In this document: in pieces, positions 27,001 through 42,000 of the stretch
How positions within the stretch are numbered: the stretch's first letter is position 1
Layout of the letters: every line of letters starts with the position of its first letter
Source: Promerops cafer
Taxonomy: Eukaryota; Chordata; Aves; Passeriformes; Nectariniidae
NCBI GenBank assembly: GCA_013398275.1
Contig: VZSE01002702.1
Span: forward strand, 62,001 to 126,000
Reading direction: 5' to 3'
DNA: 64,000 bases
Notes under the pieces: model-generated
The model's database searches: none
Told to the model about the DNA's origin: nothing
What the model saw: the letters and a program-made list of their open reading frames with translations, nothing else
Made by a program: the position numbers and the translations under genes

Positions 27001-30000
27001 TCTTACCATGACCAATTTGTAGTCTTTATGAATGCAAACTTTAGTTTTCACGTTATGCAAGGGCTCACATAAGCTCAAAAATGGAGTTCATACTTTTAAA
27101 AGCTCAGTAGATGTATTGCAGTGAAAAAGAAAACAATCTTCAAAAAATACCTTAGAGAGAAGAGCTTGCACTGCAGCACTGACCTGTCATACTGAGGGGC
27201 AGAAAGAGAAATGAAGTGTTTATGGGCTACCATACTTCTTTTGTGCTCTGCTTAATAAACAGGACCAAAGATGAAAATAGAAGTAGCTTGTGCACTGTCC
27301 CATGCTGCAGACCACAAATGTGAAGTGAGGAAGGAATTCACAGAGCTCGTCACACGTACATTAATGCTGGCTGAGGTCATTGATTTTGTTAAGCAAGTCA
27401 GTAATGCTACTTCCTCAGTGATACCAATAAATAAGACTGGTGTTAGAGAAATAGTTTCTATAGCAACTGAAGTTGCATAAAGATTTGCTAATTATTTGCT
27501 GTGAGATATTAGCAGATGTTCTGGATGCTGTGTCATCCCCCTCTTAGCCATGTTTTCCTTGCACATCCAAATGATTAATAAGAGGAATATCCATTAGTAA
27601 GCTGATCTTCAACCAGACCAGGTTGCTCAGAGCCCCATCTGCCCTTACCGTGAATGTTACCAGGTCAGTCTTCAACCAGCCTTGCTATAAAAAATATTTT
27701 CCTTATATCTAGTTGGAATTTACCCTCTTTTAGTTTAAAACCATTACCCCTTGTCCTGTTGCTACAGGCCTTACTAAAAACTCTGTCCCCATTGTGGTCC
27801 TTTTCTAAAAGCAAACACCAAGAATGGGAAGCAAGTGTTAGAGCCAAACCTTGTCCCTTTTTGAGACCAGGGGCTTTATCAAGTGAAATATTCTCATGAT
27901 GGAAAAATAAAGGAGCACAGTGCATGTGCTTGTCATTATCTCCTTACTGACAGATATACTTGAAGTGGAAAATCATAATAATAAAAAATTCAAGGCCCTT
28001 CTAGGAGAGCCAGACTGCCCACTATGTGAGTGCCATGAAAAGACCTTTTCATGACAGAAGCCACAGTTCTCAAATGGAGTATGTTTTATCCAGTATCAGT
28101 TTCTACACTAAAGCAGGGGTGTTCTACCTCAGATTTCAGTGGCAAAGGAGGAAAGTCTGAATGGAAGATATGTAAGGTGATGCTACCTCTAACAAAGTGC
28201 AGCTATTTAGAGCCCCTTCACCTGCCTGCAGCCCACAGGTTGCTAATAGTTGCATTACTCATTCCCTGAGATTCTCTCGCTGCTCTATCACATTTAGGTG
28301 TGAGAAATGAGTACTTATGGCCCTTTTAGATTTTATTTGCAAAGCTTTAATGCAGCCCAGAGTCATACAAACTGCTGAATGTGTATACATATGGACCAGT
28401 CTGAATATTACCCAATTTATAAACTGCACACTTCTCCTTGAAATTGCTGGAAATTACTGGACAATTATGGAAAGTTTGCAATTATTTCCTGCCTTTTCAC
28501 TCTACAGGTCACTAGCTGTCATTGAGTGCTGGTTTCCTGCTAAACAACTCAGTGGAGAAAAACATTTCCAAAGCACAGAAGTGTGGCTGTGAAATCACGC
28601 CGTGAACCACTCAGTCCCACCGTGAAACACTCACTCCATGGGATCCTCCAAGCAGATATTTTTCTCATCTCTTTAACTGGTGTCCCCTTTGCAGTCAGAT
28701 TTGCTGTAATGCAGTGTGGCAGCTACAATACAAAGAGCGTCTCCTTTGCTTTGAGAAGCTCCTCTGCAATTACACCACTGAAAATTTCTCATACCAAAAG
28801 TCCAGAGATGCATGCACATATAGGTATATAAGTACACAAACTGAGAAGCCACTTGAATTATAAATACAATTTAATCCTGGTGTCCTGGTGACTCCACATT
28901 TCTCAGTGTGTGAACCTTGGGATGGTGATCCTGTTTGCTGTTATTGTGCTGCATTTCTGTCATGATACTTTCATTTCTGCACTAGACTCTCTAGCTACAT
29001 TGTCTCGGAAAAAGGTGTTATATATCTTGTTCCATGTTGTATAAATATATTTATCCATTTTAAATTGCCCTTTAACTTGCAGGTACGGCATGAATTGTCT
29101 GATCCAGTTTGAAGATTTTGCAAATGCTAACGCTTTTCGTCTCCTCAATAAATACCGCAACAGATACTGTACATTCAATGATGATATTCAGGGTAAGTAC
29201 TGTTAGGAAAATCAAATTTAACCTTCACCTTGTCATGAGAAGTGGTGGTTAGTATCACAACACTGTTTATTATACAGTAGTCAGATGTCTGACAAATTTT
29301 AGAGTTTACACTGAAGCATTTAAAAATATAAACAAAAGCTCAGCCATCTGAGTTGAAAAGTGAGTCTCCATTTTTTTTAGGAATTTAGCTGTTCATTCAA
29401 GAAACATTCAAGGAAGAAAATGGATCATATGCTTTAGATTATGCGGGTAACTTAGAGAGTTCCATTAATTTTCTATAATTTAGCTGAAACAATGGTGACG
29501 TTTTAACAGTTATGCAAGGCTTTCCGTTTTCTTGAGCCAGGTGGTCATTAGCTGATCCTGGCATTTTCCCTTTATTGTTATACTCTTTACTACATGCACA
29601 AAAGTAAAGGTAAACCAGCTTCTTTCCTCTCTGTGGATGCTAACTCTGCAGTAATCTGAGAACAGATCTGTTCTCCCCTAGCGTGGCTAACGTAACTCTT
29701 CTAGCGTCAAAGAGAAGTGACAGCAGCAAAGCTGGGGTTATAACAAGCAAGTCTCCAGGCCCTGAGAGGCTCAGCAGTCAGCAGGATTGCTCAATGCCCA
29801 GAGGGATGCAGTCCGCATCCCGGTCTGGTGCTGACTTTGCTTTAAACCTTTGGAAGGGCTGTTTGCCCATTTGAGAGGGACAGGATCTTCCCAAGAGTCT
29901 ACAAACAACCAGTTCTCGTCTGAGTCCCTTCATCTTTTCTTTTGTCTAGTCCTGCTTGAAACATGCAGAAATTTCCAATGTTTGATTTAATTATTTGCAG

Positions 30001-33000
30001 TCAGTTGGGCTCATCCTCACTTGTACTTGAAAGAGACTGAAAGAAACATCAGTGTTATTTTTCACACAATGCTGGTTCTTTTGTGAGCAGACTTTCCAGT
30101 GCTGTTTCTGCATCTGCTGCTTGTCTAACAATATTTGGCTATGTGTGTAGCAGCTCCTTCCTATCTGGCACAAGGAGTAAAATCCTGGTTTGGGGAAATA
30201 TGTTTGGTGGGATGCATGGACCTGCTCAGAGACATTTTCATGAAGAGGGTTTAGAAGCAGAGAAGCTAAAGGCATTTCAGGGAAGGGCAGATGGATACTC
30301 CTGTACAAGAAGACTCATCAGGTGTTCTTTCCACCCCCAAAAACTTCCAGTGGAGAGAGAAGCACAGAAAAAGAAAACTCAGGAGATACGTTTTTGAATT
30401 GAAGTACTGAATGGGGGAACCAAGCACTCAGACTTTTCTGAAGATGGGCAGATAAAGGCCATAGTAAGAAGCCAATATTATAAATATTTCTTTTGGATTA
30501 GTTGCTCTCTCTGAAAGTGGAAGGGGACTCAGCAGTCAAAAAGAGGCCAGGTGATGTGGCAAATCACACATCAGGGGCCTGGATGTAGGTTTTCTTGGCA
30601 GAACCAGAGTGGTTCCAAGAACCGCAAAGGTTTCTTGGTGAATTTGAAAGGTTTCTTTGATAATAGAAGAAAAAGAGAATATTAAAGCTAAACTGCAGAT
30701 TCTGAGTGGGAAGCAGCAGACTATTTTTTATAGTTTTCTTTTGGCCATAGGTCATAGCTGAATGCCTCAGACCCTTCCTGGTAATGACTGCCCCAGAGCA
30801 GCAAACCACATCCAGGAGGATGCTGTAAAACAGTATTGTCATAAAATGGACCTTATCTGATTCTCCCCAGTTACATGCATGTCACAGTGCATGGGAGATG
30901 TCAAGTCCCCTGAAAATGCTTTCAAGTCCTGCCTTTTGAAAGAGTAGGATTTTACTTCTTTGTAGTAAAACATGGTTATATTCTCAAATAAAGCATTTTG
31001 CTGGCACTGGTTTCTCAGCAGTAGATAAGTAAAGAAATCCTGTTGAGATTTTGCACAACAAGCAATGAGTCGAAGGAAGCAACCACCTGTTTAGGCTTTT
31101 TTATGGAGCTGTCAGAAAGACAAGGGAAATCCAAGCCAGGGCTGTAGTTAGAAATGAGTTTTGAGAACCTTTGGAATGCTGAAGTAACGTGGATCCAGTC
31201 AGTTAACTCTGTCCTGGAGTCATGTCAGAGATAAAAGAGTTGAATCTGGGATGTAGTAGCCTGATTTACCCACCCTAATATATCCCTCTGTATCCTCAGA
31301 TGATATGAAAAAGGTAGGAAGTGGCAGTTTCTCACTTACATCCTCCTGTTCTTTGGGTTTACCTTAGACTCTCTCTTTTCTAACACGATGATCTTTCATG
31401 ACTCACTACTTTAAAAAGCGTTAGAGTTCAATGTAAGTGGTGTTTAAATGATTAATGAGAATTATACAAAGCCTTGTTAAGGCAGACCTGATTAATTTTA
31501 CTCAAGTGAGACAGGAACAGACCTTCGGAAGCCTGAATTATTCCAACTTCTGAGCTGGCAATGTTTTAAGTATGTTGAATTAAAAACATGTCTTAGGAAC
31601 AAGCAGTACAAGTTAGATCAGGCCTGAGCTATACTAATTTAAACTCGTTAACCATTGGCTAGTGGGACTCTGGATGCAGTGTGCCTACACATACACACCC
31701 AGATGAGATGAGTGAAAAAGGTATAAATTGCTTCCCTTAAGATCCTTTAGGCCTCCCTGTTGCTGCCCCAGGGCCTACACAAAATGGAAAACAGTTTAAA
31801 ATATTAATACCTACTTCTTTTTTTTTTTTTTTTTTTGGTCATACATCCCACAAATTACTGTATTTCCAAATCCATCCTAACCCCAGAGAATGAAGGTGAT
31901 TCAGACCCCTTCCAGTTGGAGCCAGCCTGCTGATGCTGAGTGGGATGCCTGCCAGGTACCACCAACTGGGACGAGGTGATTGCTTATTCTGAAAGCCATC
32001 AGCCTGGGATCTAGGCAGGAGCTGGCTCACAGTGCCCGCGTGTGGGAGCTCCCATTGAGGGAGTGCTTCTCCTTCCTCTAAGGGGGTGATGACATCAGTC
32101 CTTTCCCAGCTCTGTCTGGGTTCATGCAAGGGGCAACAGCTTCAATTACAGCTCTGAGGGAGAAAATTGATTGTCACTTCTTCCTTTTTCCCAGTAAAGT
32201 ACCAGGGCAGGCTCTGAAGCGCATAAGATTAGAGGTGCATGAGAATGCTTTAGCTCCTGCTCTTTCTCTTCCTCCTCTAACTTTGCTCCACTTAATTGTT
32301 CACAGTGATAAACAGAAAGTAGACAACTTAAAAGTCTTACAAAGTTGTCAAAGTCTGGTGAATCCTTGAAGCAGGCATCTCTGGATTCCTGCTTCATACA
32401 AGAAATGACATAAAGTCATTGACGACATTCGTTTGGAAGGGACCTCTGGACATCAGCCAGCCCTCACTCAAATAAAGGGTAATTTCAAACTTAGATCCAA
32501 GTTTTATATTAGTTCAGGTTCCTCAGAGCCTTGTCCAGCCAAATACTTTGCAGTATACACAAGGATGGGTATCCACAATCTCTTTGTGTTACCTGTTCCA
32601 AAGTTTTCTCATCTTCCTTGTGCATTTTTTCCCCTAATACCAAACTGGAATTTTGCTAGATGCCACTTGTGTTCATTGCCCCTCATCTTTTTTTGTGTAT
32701 GCCTCTGAGAAGAAACTGGCCTCTTTACAAACACTCCAACCAATGCTTGTAAACAGAAATTAGATGCCCTCTTAGTCTTCTCCAGCCCTTTCAAACCCAA
32801 GCTCCTCAGTCCTTTTTGTATACCCTGGGCATATTTGTGTCCCTCCTCTGGACTTGCTCCAGTTTGTCATTGTGCTGAAAGCCCCAAATGGGACATGCTT
32901 GTCTAGGGATGACATCAAAAGTGCTGAAATAGAAAAAATTATCACTTTTTTTGACCTACTGTTGACACAGTCTAGCAGGCTGTTGGCCTTCTGTGCCACA

Positions 33001-36000
33001 AGGGCTTATTGCTGGCTCATCTTCCACTTGCTGTCCACCATGACCCGAAAGTTTTCTTCTGCAAAGCTGCAGGACTTTGTATTTGCCTTTGCTGACCCTC
33101 TCAAGGTTTCCCTGAGCCCATTTCTCCAGCCTGCTGAGATCCCTATGAATGACTGTCATACCACCACTGTGTCAATCACTATCCCCACTTTGTAATCATC
33201 CTGGAACTTCATGGAAGTGCACTCTGTTTTACAATCCAGATTGTTATAAGAACTTAAATAGTATTGGTCTTTTTGTACCACTGACCACAAACATTTGAGC
33301 CTACCAGCCCAGCCACTTTCTCACCCAGTTGTTCAGTCTGTACCTTCCAGTTTGGTACAAGGATATTTGGGGAGATTATTTCAAAGGCCTCATGCAGATT
33401 AAGGAAAGCACCCAGAGTTCCAGTTCCATGATAAGAACTTTAGGCATACAAAATTACAGCATCTTCATGGACTTCTGCCTATTTAGCAAGGATTGTTCAA
33501 GAGACAAAGTCCATGAGACCTGATGAGATGCATCTAAGGATTCATCTGAGGTATGTGGCCAACACCATTACGAAGTCACTCTTTGAAAGATTACGGTAAC
33601 TCAGGAGATTCCTAATTCCTGAAAAAAAGACAATGTCACACCTATCTTCAAGAGAGGCAAACAGAAAGATCCAGGGAATTTTAGCCCAGCTAGCCTAACC
33701 ACAGTATCTGGGAATTACAAAGTAAGTCTTCTGGAAGTGCACCTAGGAACATGAAGGTGAGTGAGAACAGTATGGATCTCCCAGGCAAATCAAACCTGAC
33801 CAACTTAGCTGCCTCTTGAGATGTTTACTCAGTACTGAACAGCAGAAGTAGTTCGCAAGTTCAGTCAGAATTGCAGAAAAAATGAAGACATCTTTAATGT
33901 GTTATTTAATTAATTGTGTCGGATCATGTCATTCAAAAGTTCTTCTCATACAGGCAGGGCAGAGACAGTGCACAAAAGCATAAAGCCTGTTAACTAAAGT
34001 CGTCTGTGGGCAATGCTCAGGGTCCCCCCTTTCACAGAACACCTCTGAGTATTTTCCAAGTCATTAGAGCAATGATTCCCCTTCATTGTAGGATGTGTGA
34101 CTAATGATGATCCCCAAAATATCTCTTGACCCACCAACCACCTTTTCTCATTATCCTAGCAGATAACCTTTCCATAACCTTCCCAAGACACTTCAGGAAG
34201 CAGTGCCTGGCCTGAAGCAACAGTGCTCCAGATCTCAGCTGAGGCTGGGAACAGGCTGACTCCAGTGCCACAAATCTGAGCAGCTTCAAACACTTGGGCA
34301 AGTTGAAAATCAATCATGTGCAAACGAGGCCTGTTTCACAGGCACGTTTCCGTGTGCTGTGAGAAGCAGGCAAAGTGAGAGTTCTTGGCTCAGCAGTAAG
34401 TAATTTTAGCGGATTAAAATGGTACAGTATCTTACTTTGTTGTTTCAGCTGGCGTGGTAAATGCATCGGTAATTATCACAGGAAGCTAAGGAGGGGGAAG
34501 CACAATAGGAAGGGAGTGCAGGACGGTACCATACTGTGGAACAAAGCAGGCAATGTCTTGCCAGGCAGCTCCTCAGCAGCACGCTCTCCCTGGGGATTTA
34601 CCCAGCCTGGAGATAGATGTGGAGGTGTTCTCTGTCCTGCAGAGGTTCACTATTAACAGTCCCTCTGGACCTGCTGTGCTGCACAGCAGAAGAGGATGCT
34701 GCATTTCCCTTGGTGCTGCTGCCTTAACTATGTAAGGGCCAGCTCCTGGGTTTGTGTTGAATTCACACACTGACTGCTACACAAGTCAGGTCAGAACAGT
34801 GTAGACTCCAGGCTGTAAATGGGCCTCAGTTTCTTGGGCTTATTCAGTGCAGCACTCTAAAGATCAGGCCCATATCTTCTGTCACTTTTGGGAATTGTGA
34901 CATTTGATTTCCCTTTCTTTTACTGCTTTTCTTGTATGCTGTTTTTCTCATTCACTGGATGCCACTGCCAACTCCTCCTGTGCAGTGAAGAACAGCACAG
35001 GTCACCTCTGTGTTAAGCTGTCTGTGATCTTTTGAGTCCAGGCTAAGGAGGCAAAATGAACAGAAGAACAAGCTGTGCTCTGACCTGCTTTAGCTTGTTG
35101 GTACACAGCAGCATGCACAGAGTCCCCAGTGCTGTGATGGGGATGGGGATGCTTTCTTGCAGAGTGCTGGCAGCTGCCTGACAGTGGTAGCAGCTGGCAC
35201 CGTACAGGCAGGAGGGAGGGCACTGCTGCCGTGGTCAGAACCCATCATTAAGGTTATGCACAGCAAAGTCTAAGCACTTTACAGTGGAAGGATTAAAAGC
35301 AGGAACCTAGAGATGGCCTCATTGGGCTTCTCCATTGTCAGGCAGCTCTTCTCCATTCCACCAACAATTCTGGATCACCCTTCAGAGAGCAAGTTCCATC
35401 CCTGTGCATCAGTGCTTTGCATTTTACTGCTCTTCTTGCTGACTAACTCTGCACCATTTCTAAGTTTATTTTCTTAATGTCTTACAGAGGCCCTCTGGGG
35501 GAAGGGTAACACTAGCCCACAGCCATGGAGGGGAAGACCTTGAGCTACAAACACTTTGGCAGTTTTTTGCTCCAGCTCTGTTGTGTTTGACTTTTGATTA
35601 TGCATTTGGAGTGGATCTGGACAAGCTCCACTCTGCTTTCCAGTAATGGGCGGAACTGCTGCAGGGAGTTAATGTGAACCAGGATTTGGAAAAGCCCTAG
35701 GCTTCCTCCTCATCCATAAATTCAGATATATTTCCTTGGCTGCCCTTTGCTGGAGCCGTTAAACTAGAGTTTGCTGTTCCCCGGGCCCTCATATTGGCAT
35801 GGTTTTGACAGGGCGAAGTGTAAGCAGGCAGGTCAAGAGTAAAAAGTAAAAGATCAGGCTGAATTTGGTCATCTTTTCCACCAACGTACTGTGGAGAGTG
35901 GAGAATCACTCACACAGGTGGTGTGTGAAGAAACAGGCAGTGGTATGGCTGCACGTTCCCATTGCTGCTGCTATTGGAAGTGTTCAGCATGGTGGTGACG

Positions 36001-39000
36001 CTCAGCTCAGCTCAGTCAGCCCTCCAGGACAGGTGACAGGGCCGTGCCAGCCTTCAGCATGAGAGGACTCCTGCCCCCAAGCACCCCCATGGTCCACGTG
36101 TTCCCCCATGTCCCCTGCTTAGCCACTGGCTGCTGGCACCCCCGGCACAGCCTTGACCTCGGCACTGGGCAGCACTTTCCCCGGTGACTCGTGCAGTGCT
36201 TCCTGTGACTCCATGTGGAGAGCTGCTCGCCCCTCTGCCCACTCTCCCCACTGTGAGGAAGGGTCAGCTCCCCGGGAAGGGGAGCCTCTCTGCTGCAGCC
36301 TTTCCCATGCGATGCTGTGGAGCAGATCCTTTCCTCAGGTTATGCTCCACTGACATCTACTGGGGCTTGTTCTCACTTGCAGTGGTACAAGTGGAACATC
36401 AACCCCACAGGGTTTTCCTTAATGTTTTACAATATTCTGAATGTGCCTGAGTGTCAGAAAATGATTCCTGCAGAGATGACCATGTTCCTGAGTGTGCCTT
36501 AGTCTAAATGCCTCATTTTTGTACTGGTTCTGTTGCCATGGACTTCCCAGACAGGTCCCGAGGTCTGCTTGCTATTTTGTGATATCATGTTTAGCACTCA
36601 CTTTAAGTCTTGGATAGACAGGATGGTTTGCAAGCACTTTCCTTTCTTCTCTCTGTACCCCTCCATATCTCACCTCAGATACAGACCAGCCAAGCTGGCT
36701 CTTGCTAATTACTTAGGGAAGCAGTTATCCGCAATAGCAGCACTCATTCTCTTTGGAAAACAGACAGACCAGTGTGTTGAACGATGGCTGGTTTTTTCTT
36801 GCCATGCTGAGGAGTTCCCCGCCCCAGTCTGACTTTGTGATTCCTTTAGAGCTGAAGCACAATGATTAGCCAATTCTTTACATGAACCAGCTGTGAACTC
36901 TTCTCCACAGAGATACTCTGTTGTTCTGTGCTCAGAAATTGTAATTATCAAAGACAAATATTGAGCTAAGGCCAAGGTACAGTAACTTTATTACTTGAGT
37001 AATGGGGGTGAGATGCAATTTGGGAGACATGGAGGGATTAGAAACACATTGGAACAAGAGAGGAGGATTAGGAGTGGCAGAGCTGAACAGAGCCCTGCTG
37101 TTAGTCAAAGCTGCAGTACAAGTGCAGGGGATGAGTAATGGCACACCCAGTCCCAAAAGTCTCTGCTCTGCAGACTGAGTCCATGCCCCCTTTCTTTCCA
37201 TACACACCACTTGTCAAATTCCTGCTAGGGACACCTTTGAAAAGTACCTCAAGTACCTCGCTCTGTTGAATCTCTCAAAAGCATTTCCCACTTAAATGGG
37301 TTTGCAAATACCAGCATTTGTCCCATCAGACTTCTTGACAATCACAGGGTATAAAGCAGTTTTGCCTGGGTCAGGACCAAGAGAAACAAGATATTTCTCC
37401 AGTTATATTTCAGTCTTTTCAATACTTTCCAGGCATCTATCACTGCTAATGCTGTGGCCTGACACTTACACCATCACACTGTAATGGCTTCACTTCTGGC
37501 TTTTTAGCTTTGATCAGTTCCCCACTCCCATCCACAGAGGGATTTGGAGATTTCTGTGCAAAGTAAGCCTTGGAGATAGTGTGTGAACATGTGTGAGTGT
37601 ACACATTGAAGTTCATACTCTACTGCATGTCACAAGCTTGGCATTGCTGACAACTGCGGGACCCTGGGCTCTTCCCATTTCTTTGCAGTTCAAACTTAGA
37701 GGGTGGAGTCTCTTCCTGCACAGATTAGATGTCTGTAACAGAAGTGTTGATATGTATTCCAGTTACCTTGTCTCTCTAAAAAAACATGTGGTCATAGTGA
37801 CTCTTCTCAGGTGCATTTCATTTGACCCAGTTCAGGCAGCTGCTTTAGCACAAGCACAATCATACACGTTTGTTTAGAGGAGTCCCATCCTCAGCATCTG
37901 TAATGGCAGCACGCCAAGCAGTCCTGCTGATCATAGACTCACCATAACACAGAGAATGAGCATGGACTGGTTATGTGACACCCATAAAACACAAAATCTA
38001 AAAACCAGGCAATTATCCAGTGTTCTTTTAAATTTCTTGGATGTTCATTATCTTCCTCTATAATTTTCCTAGTCCAGTGGAATTTCACCAGGCAAATACA
38101 CTACTCTAAAGAGAGCATTAAAGGCAGAGATTTAGTGCAGGAGGAGCAAGATGAAATCCTTTGTACACTTCCTTGTGTGACGTTAATACTGAAGTAACAA
38201 GGTGCTCAGTGGTTTGTTCCCTCCCCATCAACTCCCTTTTAAAGTGACTGAACTCAGATGGTCTGGGTTTGGAAATGCAATGGTAAAAACTTTCCTGAGC
38301 TGATGAAGGGAATTCATCCTTGGTGCTGAAGCGAGTGTCTCACGTGATTCATTGCAAGAAAGAAGTTTGCAAAGCTATCAGCCATCAGTCTAGTCTGTTT
38401 TGTGTTTAAGGCATGAATGCTTGCAGTGCCCTCCTGAAGTCATGGATGTCTCATCTGTGGAAGTTTTCAAGGACAGGTTGGATGGGGCTTGGAACAACCT
38501 GATCTAGTGAAAGATCTCCCTGCTTGTGTCAGAGGAGTTGGAACTAGATGGTCTTTGAGGTCCCTTCCAACCCAAACCATTCTGTGGTTCTATGAATGAT
38601 GCTGCCATTCTGTACCAGTGTGCCAGTGTGGACACCACATCTGCTGCAGGAGGGTGGCTGCTGTCACCTCTGCTAAACCAGAATCACTCTTAAGAGAGGC
38701 TAATTATTAGCTTTTGGAGAACTAAACTCATCTGAGTTATAATTACAAAATATTTCACATTGTACTGACAAATACTTCTGGTCTGACCTATAAAGATTTT
38801 CTTTGTCAGAGTAGTATATATAGGTTCCCTAAGCAAGATAAGTCATGTCAATAAAATTACTTCTTTGGCAGAGTACTTGTGCTTCCACTGGATTTTCTGC
38901 TTGCTAGGAAATGGTAAGAGTGCGAATCATTCCCCAGTGATATACCAGCAGATTCCTAGCTTGCCTGTGGCTTTTGCACTAAAGAAAAGGAGCAGGTAAA

Positions 39001-42000
39001 GCTGAATTTGTTTTCTGGGTCCTTCAGAGATGAGGCAGCTCCATCTGCTGGTGTCACTGCTCGTGGTCATGTCTGCTCAGGAGCTGCTGTTTCTCAGCCA
39101 GGCTGTTCCTGACGCCTTGCAGCACCCCAGGCCCTAAGGACCCTGCAGGGAACCTCAGTGAAGCACTGCCTACTTGAAACCCTGAACCACTGGCTGATTA
39201 CATGGGCAGCAAAATAGGAAATGCTGGGAATTTGATGAAATCAGCTGTATTAGCCTAAAAGTGGTCATTGCCTGCCCCTGCCATGACCACCCCCACAAGA
39301 CTCGTTACTTGTGGTCTCCCTGATTTCTCACAAAGCTTTTGAAGATGAGAATGGAGAGACCAGCACTAGAGCTGGGAACAGGCTTAAACTAGGGCATATC
39401 CAAACTGATATTCTTTCAAATGCTAAGGAATAAAACTAATCGACTGCTTATGGGTCCCTTCCAACTTCACATATTCTGTGATCAAACTTCCTCCTTCACT
39501 CCCAGGTCCCCTTTAACACTTGCATCCAGCTTGCCCAGGTGAGCTGAGATACCACCAGTGCCTGAATCCTTATTAGCTTGTGCCTTATTTGATTTATTTA
39601 CACCATATTCCTTCACCTGGGACAGGACATTAGATGCATGTTGCATGTGTTTTATGTGTGAGTTATGTGGGGTAAAGGCAGGTTATTCAGTCTGGACATT
39701 TGCCCCCCTTAATTCATGGTAAGGTGTAGATATCACAGGGGCTGTAACAGCAGGACTCTGCTCCATTTACTGCATTGTTTCTCACTAATCTGGGACCAGC
39801 TCCTGTTCTCAATGACTCCTTAATGGTTAGCAGCAGGATGTGATGGCTGTGAGTCAGGGTATCAGGGTGTTAGAGGAGTAAAATAAGGGTGATGCTGGGC
39901 TGTGAAGGTGAATAGGAGAAGATGGTAATTCCATGATCACAGAGGATTTTTTTGACAAAAAAAATCAAACCACTGTCAAACCACTGCTCTGCTACAGGGG
40001 TCTTATGTGACCTTAGAGAAGTCAGGTGCATCTTAAACCATTGCAAGATAGGTATTAACTTCTTCTGATATTCTAGGATTTGGTGTCCCTTTGACTCTAC
40101 ATGGAGGAAAATTTGTGTTCTCCAGCCTTCCAGGAGAATTTGAATGTTAATATTTCAGCATAGGGAAGGCACTCTGATCCTTCAGTGACAGAATCTAAGA
40201 GAATGATTCCTACCACAAGGTTTCTGACAGTATATCTGCAGGGTAGACAGTGCATTTCTCAGGATGTCCATCTCATGGTGTTTCTCTCTTTCAGGTACAG
40301 CATCTGTTGCAGTTGCTGGCATCTTTGCAGCCTTAAGGATCACAAAGAACAAGCTCTCTGACCAGAAGTTTGTTTTCCTGGGAGCTGGAGAGGTAGGAAT
40401 GTTCCTGAACTTGTACCTTAATATGCTCCGTCTTCAAATTTAGAGAGAGAAAAGTCAACTGTGAGACTTCCTGCAACGCTTGGCTTCATGAGGATGAAGC
40501 ACAGAAGCAGGTTCCTTGTCACTGGGCAGGACTGGGCCCTACAGATGGATCTTGCTGCTGTGTGGAAGTTACCAGCAGTCTTTCAGTGATTTCTTGGCCC
40601 ACAAGTCCTGGGCAGACTCCGTGGATACTATGAGGCTGCCCATGTGTCAGTGGGGCTTTAAGTAGCTTTAGGGAAGTTCCTTATGAGGCAAGAATATTAA
40701 GGAGGTTGGTTTGAGTTCTCAGGCTTGATGTCTAGAGTAAACCAGAATTTCTTTAGCAGCAGAGTCCAAAGGACTCAGACTCAAAGACCTTTCTATCTGG
40801 AGTCAGTCATAGTGCTCCATGGCAGAAGCCAGGTCGCCTGTATGCTGCCTTTCTCAAAGAGAGAGGAAGAAGAAGAAGCCTCCAAAGCCTGGTCCATGGA
40901 CTAAAGATGTTGTTCCAGGCCCTGTCTCAGCTCTCACCCACCTGTGAGACTTTGGGAAGGTCTGTTACTACTTGTCTGTCCCTCACTGAGACAAAGATTG
41001 CTCTCTCTGTGTCTACCCCTGCTGGCAGACATGTCTGTGCTGATCACCATCTCTGTGGCACAGAGCCCCTCCTGCCTTGTTAGTCCCCATCTGGGCAGGA
41101 GGGCCAGGCATGGCCGTAGGACCACAAACACACAGCATGTCCAGGGCTGCTTTCCCAGGCAGGGATGGGAGAAGACTTTCCTCACGGCCGTATTTCAGAT
41201 GCAGCAGTCCTGCTTGGCTTTGAGTTCCTCTGTACTGGCTTTGCCACCAGCATTTTTTCAGTGTCTGCCTCTTTTCCTCCCCTGCAGCAGCTGGTTTAAA
41301 TTGTGGAGACAGCCCTTGCTTGTCAAGGTACCACCTCTGCTCCTTCAGCCTCACCTGCAACCTGCTCTGCTGAATGATTGTGAGGGTTTTTATTTATGGC
41401 AGCACCTACAATGATAAAATCAGCTCCATGCCTTGGCACTGTACAACCCTGAAGCAGAAAGTCTCTCTGCTTTGTGCAGTGCCGGGGGATGACCCAACCC
41501 ACCTCTCATTTAAAATCTTCCCCCAAAAAATAATGATATCCTAATGAAGTGTTTATATACTGTGTTCCAGGCTGCAATGGGCATAGCTCATCTCATCCTC
41601 ATGGCCATGGAAAAGGAAGGAGTTTCACGAGAGGATGCCATCAAAAAAATTTGGATGGTGGACTCCAAAGGACTGATTGTGAAGGTGAATTTGTCTCCAG
41701 AGCTGAGCTCCACTTACCTGCCATCTATTTCCAGCTAGAGAGGCCAGACCAGGCAGATACCTTGGACCCCAGCTCAGCCCTGAAGTAAAGGCTGCGGTTT
41801 TATTGGTGTCAGCACTGCTGCTGCTGCTGCTTTCAGAGGACTAGGTCTCATGGTGACAAGTGTGCCAGCAGCACTGGCTGCCCTAAAGGCAACTCTCCAG
41901 GCTGGGCCTCTAAATTGGAAGGATACCCTGTTGGCCATGGCCTCAAGCAGTGCTGGAAGTCTTGCACATCATATGGGGTATTATCACAGCAAAATTGTGC

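Larger units (their letters stand above)
18921..29082 (+). other. ME3 intron C-D
   Basis: GT-AG intron of 10.2 kb. It holds a hAT-like terminus near 19.15 kb, a T20 run at 23717-23736 and a reversed CR1 at 27.6 kb. No other gene was recognised. A 70-codon frame at 27271-27480 is protein-like in composition but unassigned. Confidence 0.8.
29193..40294 (+). other. ME3 intron D-E
   Basis: GT-AG intron of 11.1 kb. It carries a T19 run at 31818-31836, two abutting CR1 pieces in opposite orientation at 32.4-33.9 kb, CR1 ends near 38.5 and 39.4 kb, and a GC-rich patch at 35.9-36.3 kb. No second gene was recognised. Confidence 0.8.

Noticed and set aside
27271..27480. 70-codon + strand frame in intron C-D
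   Set aside because: Composition is protein-like, but there is no family match, the frame is short, and the ME3 frame requires no extra exon between exons C and D.
31818..32160. Possible processed pseudogene next to a T19 run
   Set aside because: The sequence beside the run has no recognisable coding frame on the - strand, no AATAAA near the run and no visible target duplication.
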